A stretch of 5,054 nucleotides of DNA from SZUA-36 sp041570235 (GTDB taxonomy: Bacteria > Pseudomonadota > Gammaproteobacteria > Xanthomonadales > SZUA-36): NCBI GenBank assembly GCA_041570235.1, contig JBFFWN010000245.1, positions 1-5,054 of the forward strand, read 5' to 3'. Each line of letters starts with the position of its first letter. Positions within the stretch are counted from its first letter, which is position 1. Made by a program: the position numbers and the translations under genes. A model generated the notes under the pieces. The model saw nothing but the letters and a program-made list of their open reading frames with translations, was not told the origin of the DNA and ran no database searches. Below are positions 1-5,054 of the stretch, piece by piece.

Positions 1-71
1 AGACTATTACTGCAAACAGTATTTGCACAAAAGCTGGAAGCTAACACTTCAATTAGAATCCATTGAACCGA

Positions 72-183
72 GGCGGGGATGTGGGTAGTCCCTGCTGAGA
101 CCGTCACAAACAGGAAGTTTGTGGACGCGCCCCCAGGGCTGGGTTCACGGCATGTCTCAGCAGGGACTACCCATAGCGCCGCC
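72..183. repeat. Structured intergenic inverted repeat (112 bp, REP/MITE-like)
   Basis: Bases 82-100 and 155-173 are perfect 19-bp reverse complements (TGGGTAGTCCCTGCTGAGA on the left). Pairing continues outward to 72 and 183 with 7 of 10 further positions matching, so the arms are about 29 bp with 26 matches. Inside the loop are two more inverted repeats. One is at 102-111 with 117-127 (CACAAAC/GTTTGTG core, one-base bulge). The other is CCCAG-GG-CTGGG at 132-143. As RNA it would fold as a long stem topped by two small hairpins. No T-run follows either arm, so it is not a standard Rho-independent terminator. It lies about 55 bp beyond the stop of the methyltransferase-like gene. The layout recalls interspersed intergenic repeats of gammaproteobacteria, but copy number cannot be judged from one window. 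The rest of 1-237 shows no supportable gene; two plus frames are open from the edge to stops at 64-66 and 86-88, which is too short to call. Confidence 0.8.
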
Positions 184-237
184 AACGCTGCCAAATATTT
201 TAATTAAGACACTATAAAAACCCGGAAATTTAGCACC

Positions 238-966
238 CTAAAAAACCAGGGGTACCAACCACCAGCTGCGCTTCTTGTAATCCTCCCACTCCGGATAGCG
301 TGACATGCTGCTTTCCTTGAGGATCATGTTGACGGCAAACAAGCCGCCCCAGACCGCAGCCAATACGACAAAGGGCAACCAGTGCCACACCATCAGGGCG
401 AAACTGGCATATATCAGCATCTCCCCCAGGTAATTCGGATGGCGGATATAACGGAACATGCCGGTGGTGATCAAGCCGCGCTGGAATTGCAGGGTGTAGT
501 ATTTTTGCGCATCTGCCGCAATCATGATGACGCTGCCAATAAGGCACATGCTGATACACAGGGCAAACCAGGCGCCCTCTGACAGCGGATAATCGGGACT
601 GGAAAAACCGGAGATCAGCAGCCATCCGAATACCCAGTACCAGCCCAGAACACCCAAAAAGGCATTGAGACCACCCAAAATCGTAATTTTGGCCTGCCAT
701 CCCGGGTCGGGAAAACTGATGTCCTTGATAAACCAGGCGATGCCGTAACTGCCATGAATGGCCAGGTATACCCACGCGGCGGTTGAGAAGTTCTGGTAAT
801 ACCACATCAGAAAACCCAGAAAGAAAAAGGTGCCGCACTTCTGAAAGTTGATCACCCAGGCAAATTTCCATGGACGTGGCCCGCCACCAAAATCATTCAC
901 AGCATAGCTGGTGATCCGGTTCAGCCTGATTGCCCATTGCGGGGCCTGCTGTATATTTATGGACAT
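238..966 (-). CDS. Isoprenylcysteine carboxyl methyltransferase-like / DUF1295 family integral membrane protein
   Basis: A 242-residue polytopic membrane protein. Hydrophobic segments lie near residues 44-58, 63-80, 94-121, 131-152 and 183-216, the last probably a helical hairpin. The family signature is in the C-terminal third: RYIRHPNYLGE at 172-182, then a hydrophobic hairpin, then KE at 217-218 and RYPEWEDYKKRS at 223-234. In the ICMT/PEMT/NnrU/DUF1295 superfamily the RHPxYxGE and E...YxxYxxR elements form the S-adenosylmethionine site, or the NADPH site in steroid 5-alpha-reductase-like relatives. The fold is therefore well supported, while the reaction and substrate are not. The ATG at 966 is the first start after an in-frame TGA about 30 bp upstream; there is no strong Shine-Dalgarno. 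It is transcribed divergently from the DUF445 gene, likely from the promoter at 1033-1062. Downstream lies only the 72-183 repeat. Length and motifs look intact. Confidence 0.85.
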   Translation of the reverse strand: MSINIQQAPQWAIRLNRITSYAVNDFGGGPRPWKFAWVINFQKCGTFFFLGFLMWYYQNFSTAAWVYLAIHGSYGIAWFIKDISFPDPGWQAKITILGGLNAFLGVLGWYWVFGWLLISGFSSPDYPLSEGAWFALCISMCLIGSVIMIAADAQKYYTLQFQRGLITTGMFRYIRHPNYLGEMLIYASFALMVWHWLPFVVLAAVWGGLFAVNMILKESSMSRYPEWEDYKKRSWWLVPLVF

Positions 967-1014
967 CTTGATGGTGTATCGTTCATCGGAGTTTGCTCAC
1001 GGGCCATGCGAAGT

Positions 1015-1044
1015 AAATTGTACACGGCTGAAATTGTACACGGC
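1015..1044. repeat. Tandem direct repeat, 14-bp unit with 16-bp period, in a divergent promoter region
   Basis: AAATTGTACACGGC occurs at 1015-1028 and again, identically, at 1031-1044, separated by TG. Each copy contains the self-complementary hexamer TGTACA (1019-1024 and 1035-1040). The right-hand copy contains the candidate minus-strand -10 box, and the left-hand copy would cover the transcription start. It could be a pair of operator sites or a simple local duplication of a promoter element. The repeat is seen directly; the regulatory role is inferred. Confidence 0.7.
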
Positions 1045-1062
1045 GCGTTCGCCGGGTATCAA
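1033..1062 (-). promoter_or_regulatory. Candidate sigma70-like promoter for the methyltransferase-like gene
   Basis: Read on the minus strand, TTGATA (complement of 1057-1062) and TACAAT (complement of 1033-1038) each match 5 of 6 consensus bases and are 18 bp apart. The predicted start near 1026 gives a leader of about 60 nt before the ATG at 966. The -10 sits within one copy of the 14-bp direct repeat. No equally good promoter was found for the divergent DUF445 gene. Confidence 0.45.
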
Positions 1063-1087
1063 AAACATTTTGGGCTGCATAGTGTGC

Positions 1088-1101
1088 TTGTCTGTAGACA
1101 A
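1088..1101. promoter_or_regulatory. Short perfect palindrome upstream of the DUF445 gene (possible operator)
   Basis: TTGTCT-GT-AGACAA is a perfect inverted repeat with 6-bp arms and a 2-bp spacer, ending 28 bp before the DUF445 start codon. The size and position suit a dimeric repressor site. No regulator is identified, and a palindrome of this size can arise by chance. Confidence 0.25.
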
Positions 1102-1129
1102 TTTCGGGTAACTGATAGAAGCTAATGCC

Positions 1130-2383
1130 ATGACAGGAACGAAACCACACAAGCTTTCACCGGTGGACAAGGCGCTGGAGTTGCGTCGTATGAAGCGGAT
1201 ACCGCTGTTGCTGTTGTTGTTGATGGTGATACTGTTCTTTTACACCCTGCATCATCCCTCGGGCTGGGCCGGTTGGTTGCATGCTTTTGCCGAGGCCGGC
1301 ATGGTGGGCGCCCTGGCTGACTGGTTTGCAGTGGTTGCGCTGTTCCGGCACCCGCTGGGGATACCTATCCCTCACACGGCCATCATTGCCAACCGCAAAA
1401 ACGACATCGGTGACAGCATGTCGCGCTTTGTCGCCGATCATTTTCTTGAACCGGGCGTGGTCAGGGCCAAGCTGCACAAAACCAACCTGGCGGAGTTTGT
1501 CGTCCATTGGCTGCAAAGTGAAAAGGGCCGGAAGAGTATCGAGGAGTTGTCCGCCACCGTGTTGCGCTGGGCATTGGGCGCATTGCATGAACAACGCGTA
1601 CGACGGTTTCTTTCACGCGTGTCCAGCAAGCAACTGGCCAATATCGGCCTGGCGCCATTGCTGGGCAATACCCTTGAGTGGTTGATTCGTGGTCAGAGAC
1701 ACCAGCAGATCCTGACCCAGGTTTTGCGATACACGATTGTTATGGTCCACGACAACCGTGATGCGATCCGCTCCAAGGTGAAACAGGAAAGCCCATGGTG
1801 GATCCCCGGCTTTGTCGATGACCGGATTCTGCAGAAAATGCTCGAACGTATCGAGCACCAGTTGTTCGAGATGGCCCTGGATGATGACCATGCTCTGCGC
1901 CAGAAATTCAACGACTGGGTACAGAACCTGGCGCAGGACCTGAAACACAGTTCCGAGCACCGCCGCCTGGGTGAGGAGTTCAAACAGCAACTGCTGGAAA
2001 ATGACGAACTCCAGGACTACTTGTATGGGCTTTGGCGGGAATTGGCAGAGGGGATTGAAAGGGATATCGAAAAGCCGGATTCAGCCATCAAGCACCAGGT
2101 GGGCAAGTGGCTGGCCGATGTTGCCGAGGAACTGGACAGGGACGAGGACATGCAGGCCTGGGTGAATGCCTGGCTGGTCGATGCAATTACATTGATCGTG
2201 GCGCGCAACAGCGCACAGATCGCCAGCCTGATCAGTGACACCGTCAAAACCTGGGACGGGCAGGATACCAGTCGTCGTGTCGAGTTGGCGATCGGGCGTG
2301 ATCTGCAGTTTATCCGTATCAACGGCACGCTGGTCGGAGGCCTGGTTGGCCTGGTCATCCATGCGGTGAAGCTATATATCTGA
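1130..2383 (+). CDS. DUF445 family membrane-anchored protein (YjiN-like)
   Basis: A 417-residue protein with a short basic N-terminus, a strongly hydrophobic segment at residues 24-40 (with a run of leucines), a long charged and helical middle, and a second hydrophobic segment at about 398-416 running to the C-terminus. The DUF445 signature is clear after the first helix: EAGMVGALADWFAVVALFRH at 55-74, continuing through PLGIPIPHTAII to residue 86. Length matches E. coli YjiN (about 426 residues). Hydrophobic ends flanking a large soluble region suggest a protein anchored at both termini. The biochemical role of the family is not established. The ATG at 1130 has only a weak purine stretch (AGAAG) upstream. 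It diverges from the methyltransferase-like gene and converges with efpL; its TGA is 6 bp from the left edge of the palindromic element at 2390-2554, which may end its transcript. It appears intact. Confidence 0.9.
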   Translation: MTGTKPHKLSPVDKALELRRMKRIPLLLLLLMVILFFYTLHHPSGWAGWLHAFAEAGMVGALADWFAVVALFRHPLGIPIPHTAIIANRKNDIGDSMSRFVADHFLEPGVVRAKLHKTNLAEFVVHWLQSEKGRKSIEELSATVLRWALGALHEQRVRRFLSRVSSKQLANIGLAPLLGNTLEWLIRGQRHQQILTQVLRYTIVMVHDNRDAIRSKVKQESPWWIPGFVDDRILQKMLERIEHQLFEMALDDDHALRQKFNDWVQNLAQDLKHSSEHRRLGEEFKQQLLENDELQDYLYGLWRELAEGIERDIEKPDSAIKHQVGKWLADVAEELDRDEDMQAWVNAWLVDAITLIVARNSAQIASLISDTVKTWDGQDTSRRVELAIGRDLQFIRINGTLVGGLVGLVIHAVKLYI

Positions 2384-2389
2384 CTCGGT

Positions 2390-2554
2390 TAGGAGCCTGC
2401 CGGGTTTGACCGATCGTAGCGAGGGAAAGTCGATTTGAGACAGATTTTTCGATCTTTTGAGGCGAATAGCACCGCTATTTAACGAAAAAGAGCGGGGAAT
2501 CTGGCCAAACTCGGCTTTTCCGCAGTAGATCATGTTAAGCCCGGCAGGCTCCTA
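2390..2554. mobile_element. 165-bp near-palindromic element between convergent genes (probable MITE; may act as terminator)
   Basis: The interval is one long imperfect palindrome centred on base 2472. The outer arms 2390-2404 and 2540-2554 are perfect 15-bp reverse complements (TAGGAGCCTGCCGGG on the left), and the centre is the hairpin AATAGC-ACC-GCTATT (2465-2479). Aligning the two 82-base halves without gaps gives 55 Watson-Crick pairs by hand count, plus 8 G-U pairs in plus-strand RNA. The poorest pairing is around 2411-2423. The ends read TA-GGAGCC and GGCTCC-TA, consistent with a TA target duplication as made by IS630/Tc1-mariner transposases acting on MITEs; no transposase is present. 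The right TA lies inside the stop codon of efpL. Position between converging genes means either transcript would fold it into a long hairpin, so it could serve as a bidirectional terminator. The palindrome is seen directly; mobility is inferred. Confidence 0.75.
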
Positions 2555-3118
2555 GGCGCGAGAGATGAACTTGGCGTTTGTCGTGTTCACCTTGACCCTC
2601 TCGCCGCTTTCAAGGTACTCCGGAACCTGTATTTCCAGGCCCGTTGAAAGCAGGGCCGGCTTGGTTCGGGCGCTGGCGCTGGCGCCCTTGATGCCGGGCG
2701 CGGTCTCGGTGATTTCCAGTTCGACGGTCTGCGGCAACTCGATGCCGACGATCTGTCCATCGACCAGCAAAGCGATCATGCCGTCGAGGTCTTCGGTCAT
2801 ATACGGTGATTGCTCTTCAAGCGCTTCTTTATCGAGTATGTACTGGCTGTAGTCTTCGGTGTCCATAAAGGTGACCATGCCGCCTTCCTCGTAGGAGAAC
2901 TGCACGGATTTCCTGGTCAGGTCGCCATCCTTGAGCAGATCATCGCCCTTCAGGGTCTGTTCCAGCTTCTGACCGTTACGTACATTGAAAAACCGCACCT
3001 TGTACAACGTGGATGCGCCGCGTGCCGACGGATTACGTTTATCGATCTGCCGGGCGACGTAAACCTCCCCATCGATTTCAACGACAGACCCTTTCTTAAT
3101 CTCGCTCGCTCTTGGCAT
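2552..3118 (-). CDS. efpL: Elongation factor P-like protein EfpL (YeiP)
   Basis: A 188-residue EF-P paralogue, close to the 190 residues of E. coli YeiP/EfpL and strongly resembling it: MPRASEIKKG at the start, PSARGASTLYKVRF at 30-43, KGDD at 57-60, FMDTEDY at 84-90, and the C-terminal signature TAPGIKGASASARTKPA (139-155) followed by STGLEIQVPEYL (158-169). Three beta-barrel domains are expected at about 1-65, 66-128 and 129-188. EF-P family proteins bind between the ribosomal P and E sites and relieve stalling at proline-rich motifs. Here the domain I loop tip is Arg33 in SARGA rather than the modified Lys34 of canonical EF-P, which marks the EfpL subgroup, so no EpmA-type beta-lysylation is expected at the tip. 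The ATG at 3118 begins the conserved MPRA; only a weak GGGA lies upstream. It starts 18 bp after the asparaginase-like gene and is probably co-transcribed. Its TAG stop overlaps the edge of the palindromic element. Confidence 0.95.
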   Translation of the reverse strand: MPRASEIKKGSVVEIDGEVYVARQIDKRNPSARGASTLYKVRFFNVRNGQKLEQTLKGDDLLKDGDLTRKSVQFSYEEGGMVTFMDTEDYSQYILDKEALEEQSPYMTEDLDGMIALLVDGQIVGIELPQTVELEITETAPGIKGASASARTKPALLSTGLEIQVPEYLESGERVKVNTTNAKFISRA

Positions 3119-3136
3119 TTTCTAATCCCGTATCAA

Positions 3137-3628
3137 TTATTGTTCGATGCTTTCAAAGCGGTTCTTGCCGCGGTTTTTACGAACCTGGTGTGGGTCCCAT
3201 ACCTTTCCGCTCATGGCAATCCAGGCGCCGGGAGGCTGACATTGTACTGCGCCGATGGCGCAACCTATATTGAATATTGCATCGGAGTCGCGGAATCTCG
3301 CCGGGTTCAACGCACCCGTCAATACCATGGTTTTGCCGGGGATATCTGACAGTACGAGGGCTGTTTTGACCATCGAGTCGGTGCCATGGGTAATCAGTAC
3401 ATGACGCTCGGCGCTGGAAGCGATTTCATCGCGAATTAACAGGCGGTCCTCATCGGTGATATGCAAGCTGTCCTTGCGCATCAGGGCCCTGACCTCAAAG
3501 TCGAAGCCGACCTGTAAATGATCGAGAATCTGCCCGATCAGCGGTTCACCTATCTGGTAATCGCTCATGTCATCGAAATAAATCTTATCGATGGTGCCGC
3601 CAGTGGTAATAATTAGTAGTTTGTTCAT
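3137..3628 (-). CDS. Single-domain asparaginase-like protein (asparaginase N-terminal domain only)
   Basis: A 163-residue protein corresponding to the catalytic N-terminal domain of bacterial type I/II L-asparaginases, which normally have about 330 residues and two domains. The nucleophile motif TTGGTID is at 8-14 (Thr12). The second motif THGTDSM is at 80-86, with Thr83-Asp84 matching the classical Thr89-Asp90 pair. Lys151 in VRKNRGKNRFES aligns with the catalytic Lys162 of E. coli AnsB (VTKTNT...FKS). VLTGALNPARFRDSD (102-116) matches the asparaginase VxGAMRP...SAD segment. The protein ends just after the lysine region and lacks the C-terminal domain that completes the active site across the dimer in canonical enzymes. 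The clean TAA stop and full motif set argue for a compact family rather than a decayed gene. No signal peptide, so cytoplasmic. The ATG at 3628 directly precedes the first beta-strand. It leads an apparent operon with efpL. Hydrolysis of asparagine is plausible but unproven. Confidence 0.85.
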   Translation of the reverse strand: MNKLLIITTGGTIDKIYFDDMSDYQIGEPLIGQILDHLQVGFDFEVRALMRKDSLHITDEDRLLIRDEIASSAERHVLITHGTDSMVKTALVLSDIPGKTMVLTGALNPARFRDSDAIFNIGCAIGAVQCQPPGAWIAMSGKVWDPHQVRKNRGKNRFESIEQ

Positions 3629-3650
3629 TATAGTTGTCCGACCGAATTAA

Positions 3651-3680
3651 TTGCCGCTGTGATATCGCAGCGGGTAGTAT
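3651..3680 (+). promoter_or_regulatory. Weak candidate promoter for the exported-protein gene
   Basis: TTGCCG (3651-3656) and TAGTAT (3675-3680) are 18 bp apart, each matching 4 of 6 consensus bases, upstream of the start at 3712. It overlaps the opposing promoter for the asparaginase-like gene, so the two transcripts may interfere. Weak matches only. Confidence 0.2.
3656..3671. promoter_or_regulatory. 16-bp near-palindrome in a divergent promoter region (possible operator)
   Basis: GCTGTGATATCGCAGC is symmetric about its centre except for one base pair of the symmetry (T3660 versus G3667). It lies between the -35 and -10 of the plus-strand candidate and at the predicted start of the minus-strand transcript, so a bound protein could affect both directions. 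Seen directly; the function is inferred and no regulator is known. Confidence 0.25.
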
Positions 3681-3702
3681 AGCTTGCTGAGGCTCTTTTC
3701 AA
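3676..3702 (-). promoter_or_regulatory. Candidate sigma70-like promoter for the asparaginase-like/efpL operon
   Basis: On the minus strand TTGAAA (complement of 3697-3702) and TATACT (complement of 3676-3681) each match 5 of 6 consensus bases. Their 15-bp spacing is shorter than the usual 17. The predicted start near 3669 gives a leader of about 40 nt to the ATG at 3628. No separate promoter fits in the 18-bp gap before efpL. Confidence 0.4.
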
Positions 3703-3711
3703 GAAAGCGTA

Positions 3712-5054
3712 ATGGATAAATATATGAATATTCACGCCCACGGGCGCCAAGCAGGTTCAGACCAGGGCATTCGGTTTAAGTTGCCTGGTAAAAAGACCAC
3801 TTTCTTGTGTCTATTGCTGTTGCTTTGCAGCTCAAATCTGCTGGCGCAGCTTGCAGAATCGGCCGTCCCGCCTGAAACTTTGCAGGCGCCGCCGGTGGAA
3901 CCTGTCGTGTTACCCGGCAGTGACCAACTGGCCCTCGAATTATCCACCCCCCAATTGCGCCGCCAGGCCTTATTGGACCTGGCCGTGGCTGCACATATTT
4001 TAAGCAGGGTTGAAGAGAGCAGCGTGTTGGCAGCAGAGGTCAACCTTAACCATGCAGAACTGGCAAAAGCCTTTCTCGATGATCGTGCCTGGTTACAGGT
4101 GCTTGTCGATCGTTATGGCTGGGAAGAACCGAGAAGTTCGGTACTGGACCCGGCTGCCTGGCTGGTGCTTGGGGAACTGCAGCAACATGACATCAGGGAT
4201 GTGTCGCTGGTTTACCCCGGAAGCAACGCCCGCGAAGCGCTTTTTAGCCTGGTATTCCAAAGGGCAGCCGAACGCTTCGCGGTGGGCAACCTGCCGGCCT
4301 TGTTATTGGAACTGGAGGCAGATGCTTTTGAAATATGGGACGCGTTTTCGGCCATGACCCGTTCCGGGGACACGGTTGATCCGGCCTGGAAAGATGTCGA
4401 ACTGACCTGGTTTGCAGACCGGCAGGCGCCTGTAATCGTGGCTGATGAAGAAAACGCAGAGGATCGTTTCAAGGAGCCCGTCAATATCGCCGAGGCAATG
4501 TCCAGGATGGTAATGAGTACGGTGGGTACCGGCCCGCCTGACAGCCGTGAACTGAAGATGTTGCGTTACGCCTTATTGAAGCCCTCTGCCGATCAGAGCC
4601 CGCAGGACAATGGTGAAGGGCCGGATGACGCCAGGGACTCGCTTTACGTTATCAGCCTGGTAGATGGTCTGCACGATGGCCGTTATTTCAATTTTGCCCA
4701 GGGTTTGTTGTCGCTGAGTTCGCGATTGCTCGAGCAATCGGTTGATTCTGCCGAGGCCATCCCGCTGGTGAACTTCCTGGTGGCCGAGCTGCCCGCGATT
4801 TCCGCACATTTTGCGGAGGAATTTGCCGGGGTTGATCCAAGTCTGAATACGGCACTGGCAGCAAGTTTTGAAGTCCTCGCCAATATCACGCGAATCAGTG
4901 AAATGCCGCTGTTGTCCGATGTGAAAACCGAGAAAGAAATCCCCACGGAAACTCCCGAAGCGATCGCTGAAAATACTGCGACAACGGACGAGGCCGCGCC
5001 GACGCCCGATATCCAGGTTGCCGAAATCCCCGGGGCCGAAACCGCTAATTCGAA
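3712..5054 (+). CDS. Exported protein of unknown function, 3' end beyond the window
   Basis: An uninterrupted frame of 447 codons runs from ATG 3712 off the right edge. The first in-frame ATG after a TGA at 3688-3690 is at 3712, with a weak AAGAAAG upstream. Residues 27-45 look like a signal peptide: KK, then a Leu-rich core (TTFLCLLLLLCSSNLLA), with likely signal peptidase I cleavage after Ala45. The 29-residue region before the core is unusually long. Met5 (3724) or a TTG codon at 3781, which would give a compact PGKKTTF... signal, are alternative starts. The mature part opens with a Pro-rich stretch (53-68), then mostly amphipathic helices to about 400, interrupted by a polar, loop-like stretch at 291-309. 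After about 404 the sequence becomes Thr/Glu/Pro/Ala-rich and looks like a linker to something outside the window. I recognise no family. It is probably periplasmic or envelope-associated and is divergent from the asparaginase-like gene. Confidence 0.8.
   Translation, partial: MDKYMNIHAHGRQAGSDQGIRFKLPGKKTTFLCLLLLLCSSNLLAQLAESAVPPETLQAPPVEPVVLPGSDQLALELSTPQLRRQALLDLAVAAHILSRVEESSVLAAEVNLNHAELAKAFLDDRAWLQVLVDRYGWEEPRSSVLDPAAWLVLGELQQHDIRDVSLVYPGSNAREALFSLVFQRAAERFAVGNLPALLLELEADAFEIWDAFSAMTRSGDTVDPAWKDVELTWFADRQAPVIVADEENAEDRFKEPVNIAEAMSRMVMSTVGTGPPDSRELKMLRYALLKPSADQSPQDNGEGPDDARDSLYVISLVDGLHDGRYFNFAQGLLSLSSRLLEQSVDSAEAIPLVNFLVAELPAISAHFAEEFAGVDPSLNTALAASFEVLANITRISEMPLLSDVKTEKEIPTETPEAIAENTATTDEAAPTPDIQVAEIPGAETANS

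Noticed and set aside
8..21. Small hairpin TACTG-CAAA-CAGTA near the left edge
   Set aside because: A 5-bp AT-containing stem is expected by chance and no associated signal is seen.
72..186. Integron attC site, considered because of the imperfect stem with internal structure
   Set aside because: No RYYYAAC/GTTRRRY core pair is found at the ends, the stem is perfectly paired rather than carrying extrahelical bases in the expected layout, and there are no cassette-like genes or integrase nearby.
205..252. Rho-independent terminator just after the methyltransferase-like gene
   Set aside because: There are T-runs on the minus strand, but only a 3-4 bp CCCT/AGGG pairing overlapping the stop region; no stable GC stem precedes them.
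230..871. 213-codon minus-strand frame overlapping the methyltransferase-like gene
   Set aside because: It is out of frame with a gene that has clear membrane helices and superfamily motifs. Its own translation is rich in His, Arg, Gly and Cys with no recognisable domain.
1157..1594. 145-codon minus-strand frame antisense to the DUF445 gene
   Set aside because: Gln/His-rich translation arising opposite the leucine-rich helix. No family features, and the plus-strand DUF445 signature explains the region.
2810..3349. 179-codon plus-strand frame spanning efpL and the asparaginase-like gene
   Set aside because: Antisense to two well-recognised genes and crosses their boundary. The translation shows no domain.
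3137..3628. Asparaginase gene broken by a frameshift or truncation (pseudogene)
   Set aside because: No remnant of the C-terminal domain is present in the 18 bp before efpL. All N-terminal catalytic motifs are intact and I recall similarly short homologues, so a compact family is more likely.
3796..3846. Lipoprotein signal in the exported protein (Cys39 after a leucine run)
   Set aside because: The residues before Cys39 are all Leu rather than a lipobox such as L-A-G-C, and a better signal peptidase I site follows at LLA-Q.
4573..4946. Minus-strand frames opposite the exported-protein gene
   Set aside because: They lie inside a 447-codon open plus-strand frame with a signal peptide and consistent composition, and they overlap each other in different frames.

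Overview
The window looks like chromosomal DNA of a gammaproteobacterium, probably an environmental or marine one. This rests on an EfpL/YeiP-type EF-P paralogue (typical of gammaproteobacteria), a YjiN-like DUF445 protein, moderately GC-rich coding sequence, and two palindromic intergenic elements of the kind scattered through such genomes. There are no RNA genes, CRISPR arrays or transposase genes. All calls come from reading the sequence; no database search was run.

Layout, left to right. Bases 1-237 hold no supportable gene. They contain a 112-bp structured inverted repeat (72-183) downstream of the first gene. At 238-966 (minus) is a multispanning membrane protein of the isoprenylcysteine methyltransferase-like / DUF1295 superfamily. 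A 163-bp divergent intergenic region (967-1129) carries a good minus-strand sigma70-like promoter built into a tandem 14-bp repeat of 16-bp period. At 1130-2383 (plus) is a DUF445/YjiN-like membrane-anchored protein. It converges on efpL (2552-3118, minus). The two genes are separated by a 165-bp near-perfect palindrome (2390-2554) that looks like a MITE inserted exactly at the efpL stop codon.

Upstream of efpL, with only 18 bp between them, is a stand-alone single-domain asparaginase-like gene (3137-3628, minus). The two probably form one operon read from a promoter near 3676-3702. A short divergent region (3629-3711) then leads to a long plus-strand reading frame (3712 to the window edge). 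It encodes a secreted, mostly helical protein of unknown function with a Thr/Glu/Pro/Ala-rich tail, and is cut off by the window end.

Functionally the genes are not an obvious pathway. EfpL relieves ribosome stalling at proline-containing motifs, the asparaginase-like protein presumably acts on an amide substrate in the cytoplasm, and the two membrane proteins and the exported protein belong to the envelope. The most interesting items are the palindromic element, whose excision can be reconstructed to the base; the single-domain asparaginase with a complete active-site set; the structured repeat at 72-183; and the unrecognised exported protein. I see no convincing new multi-gene system.
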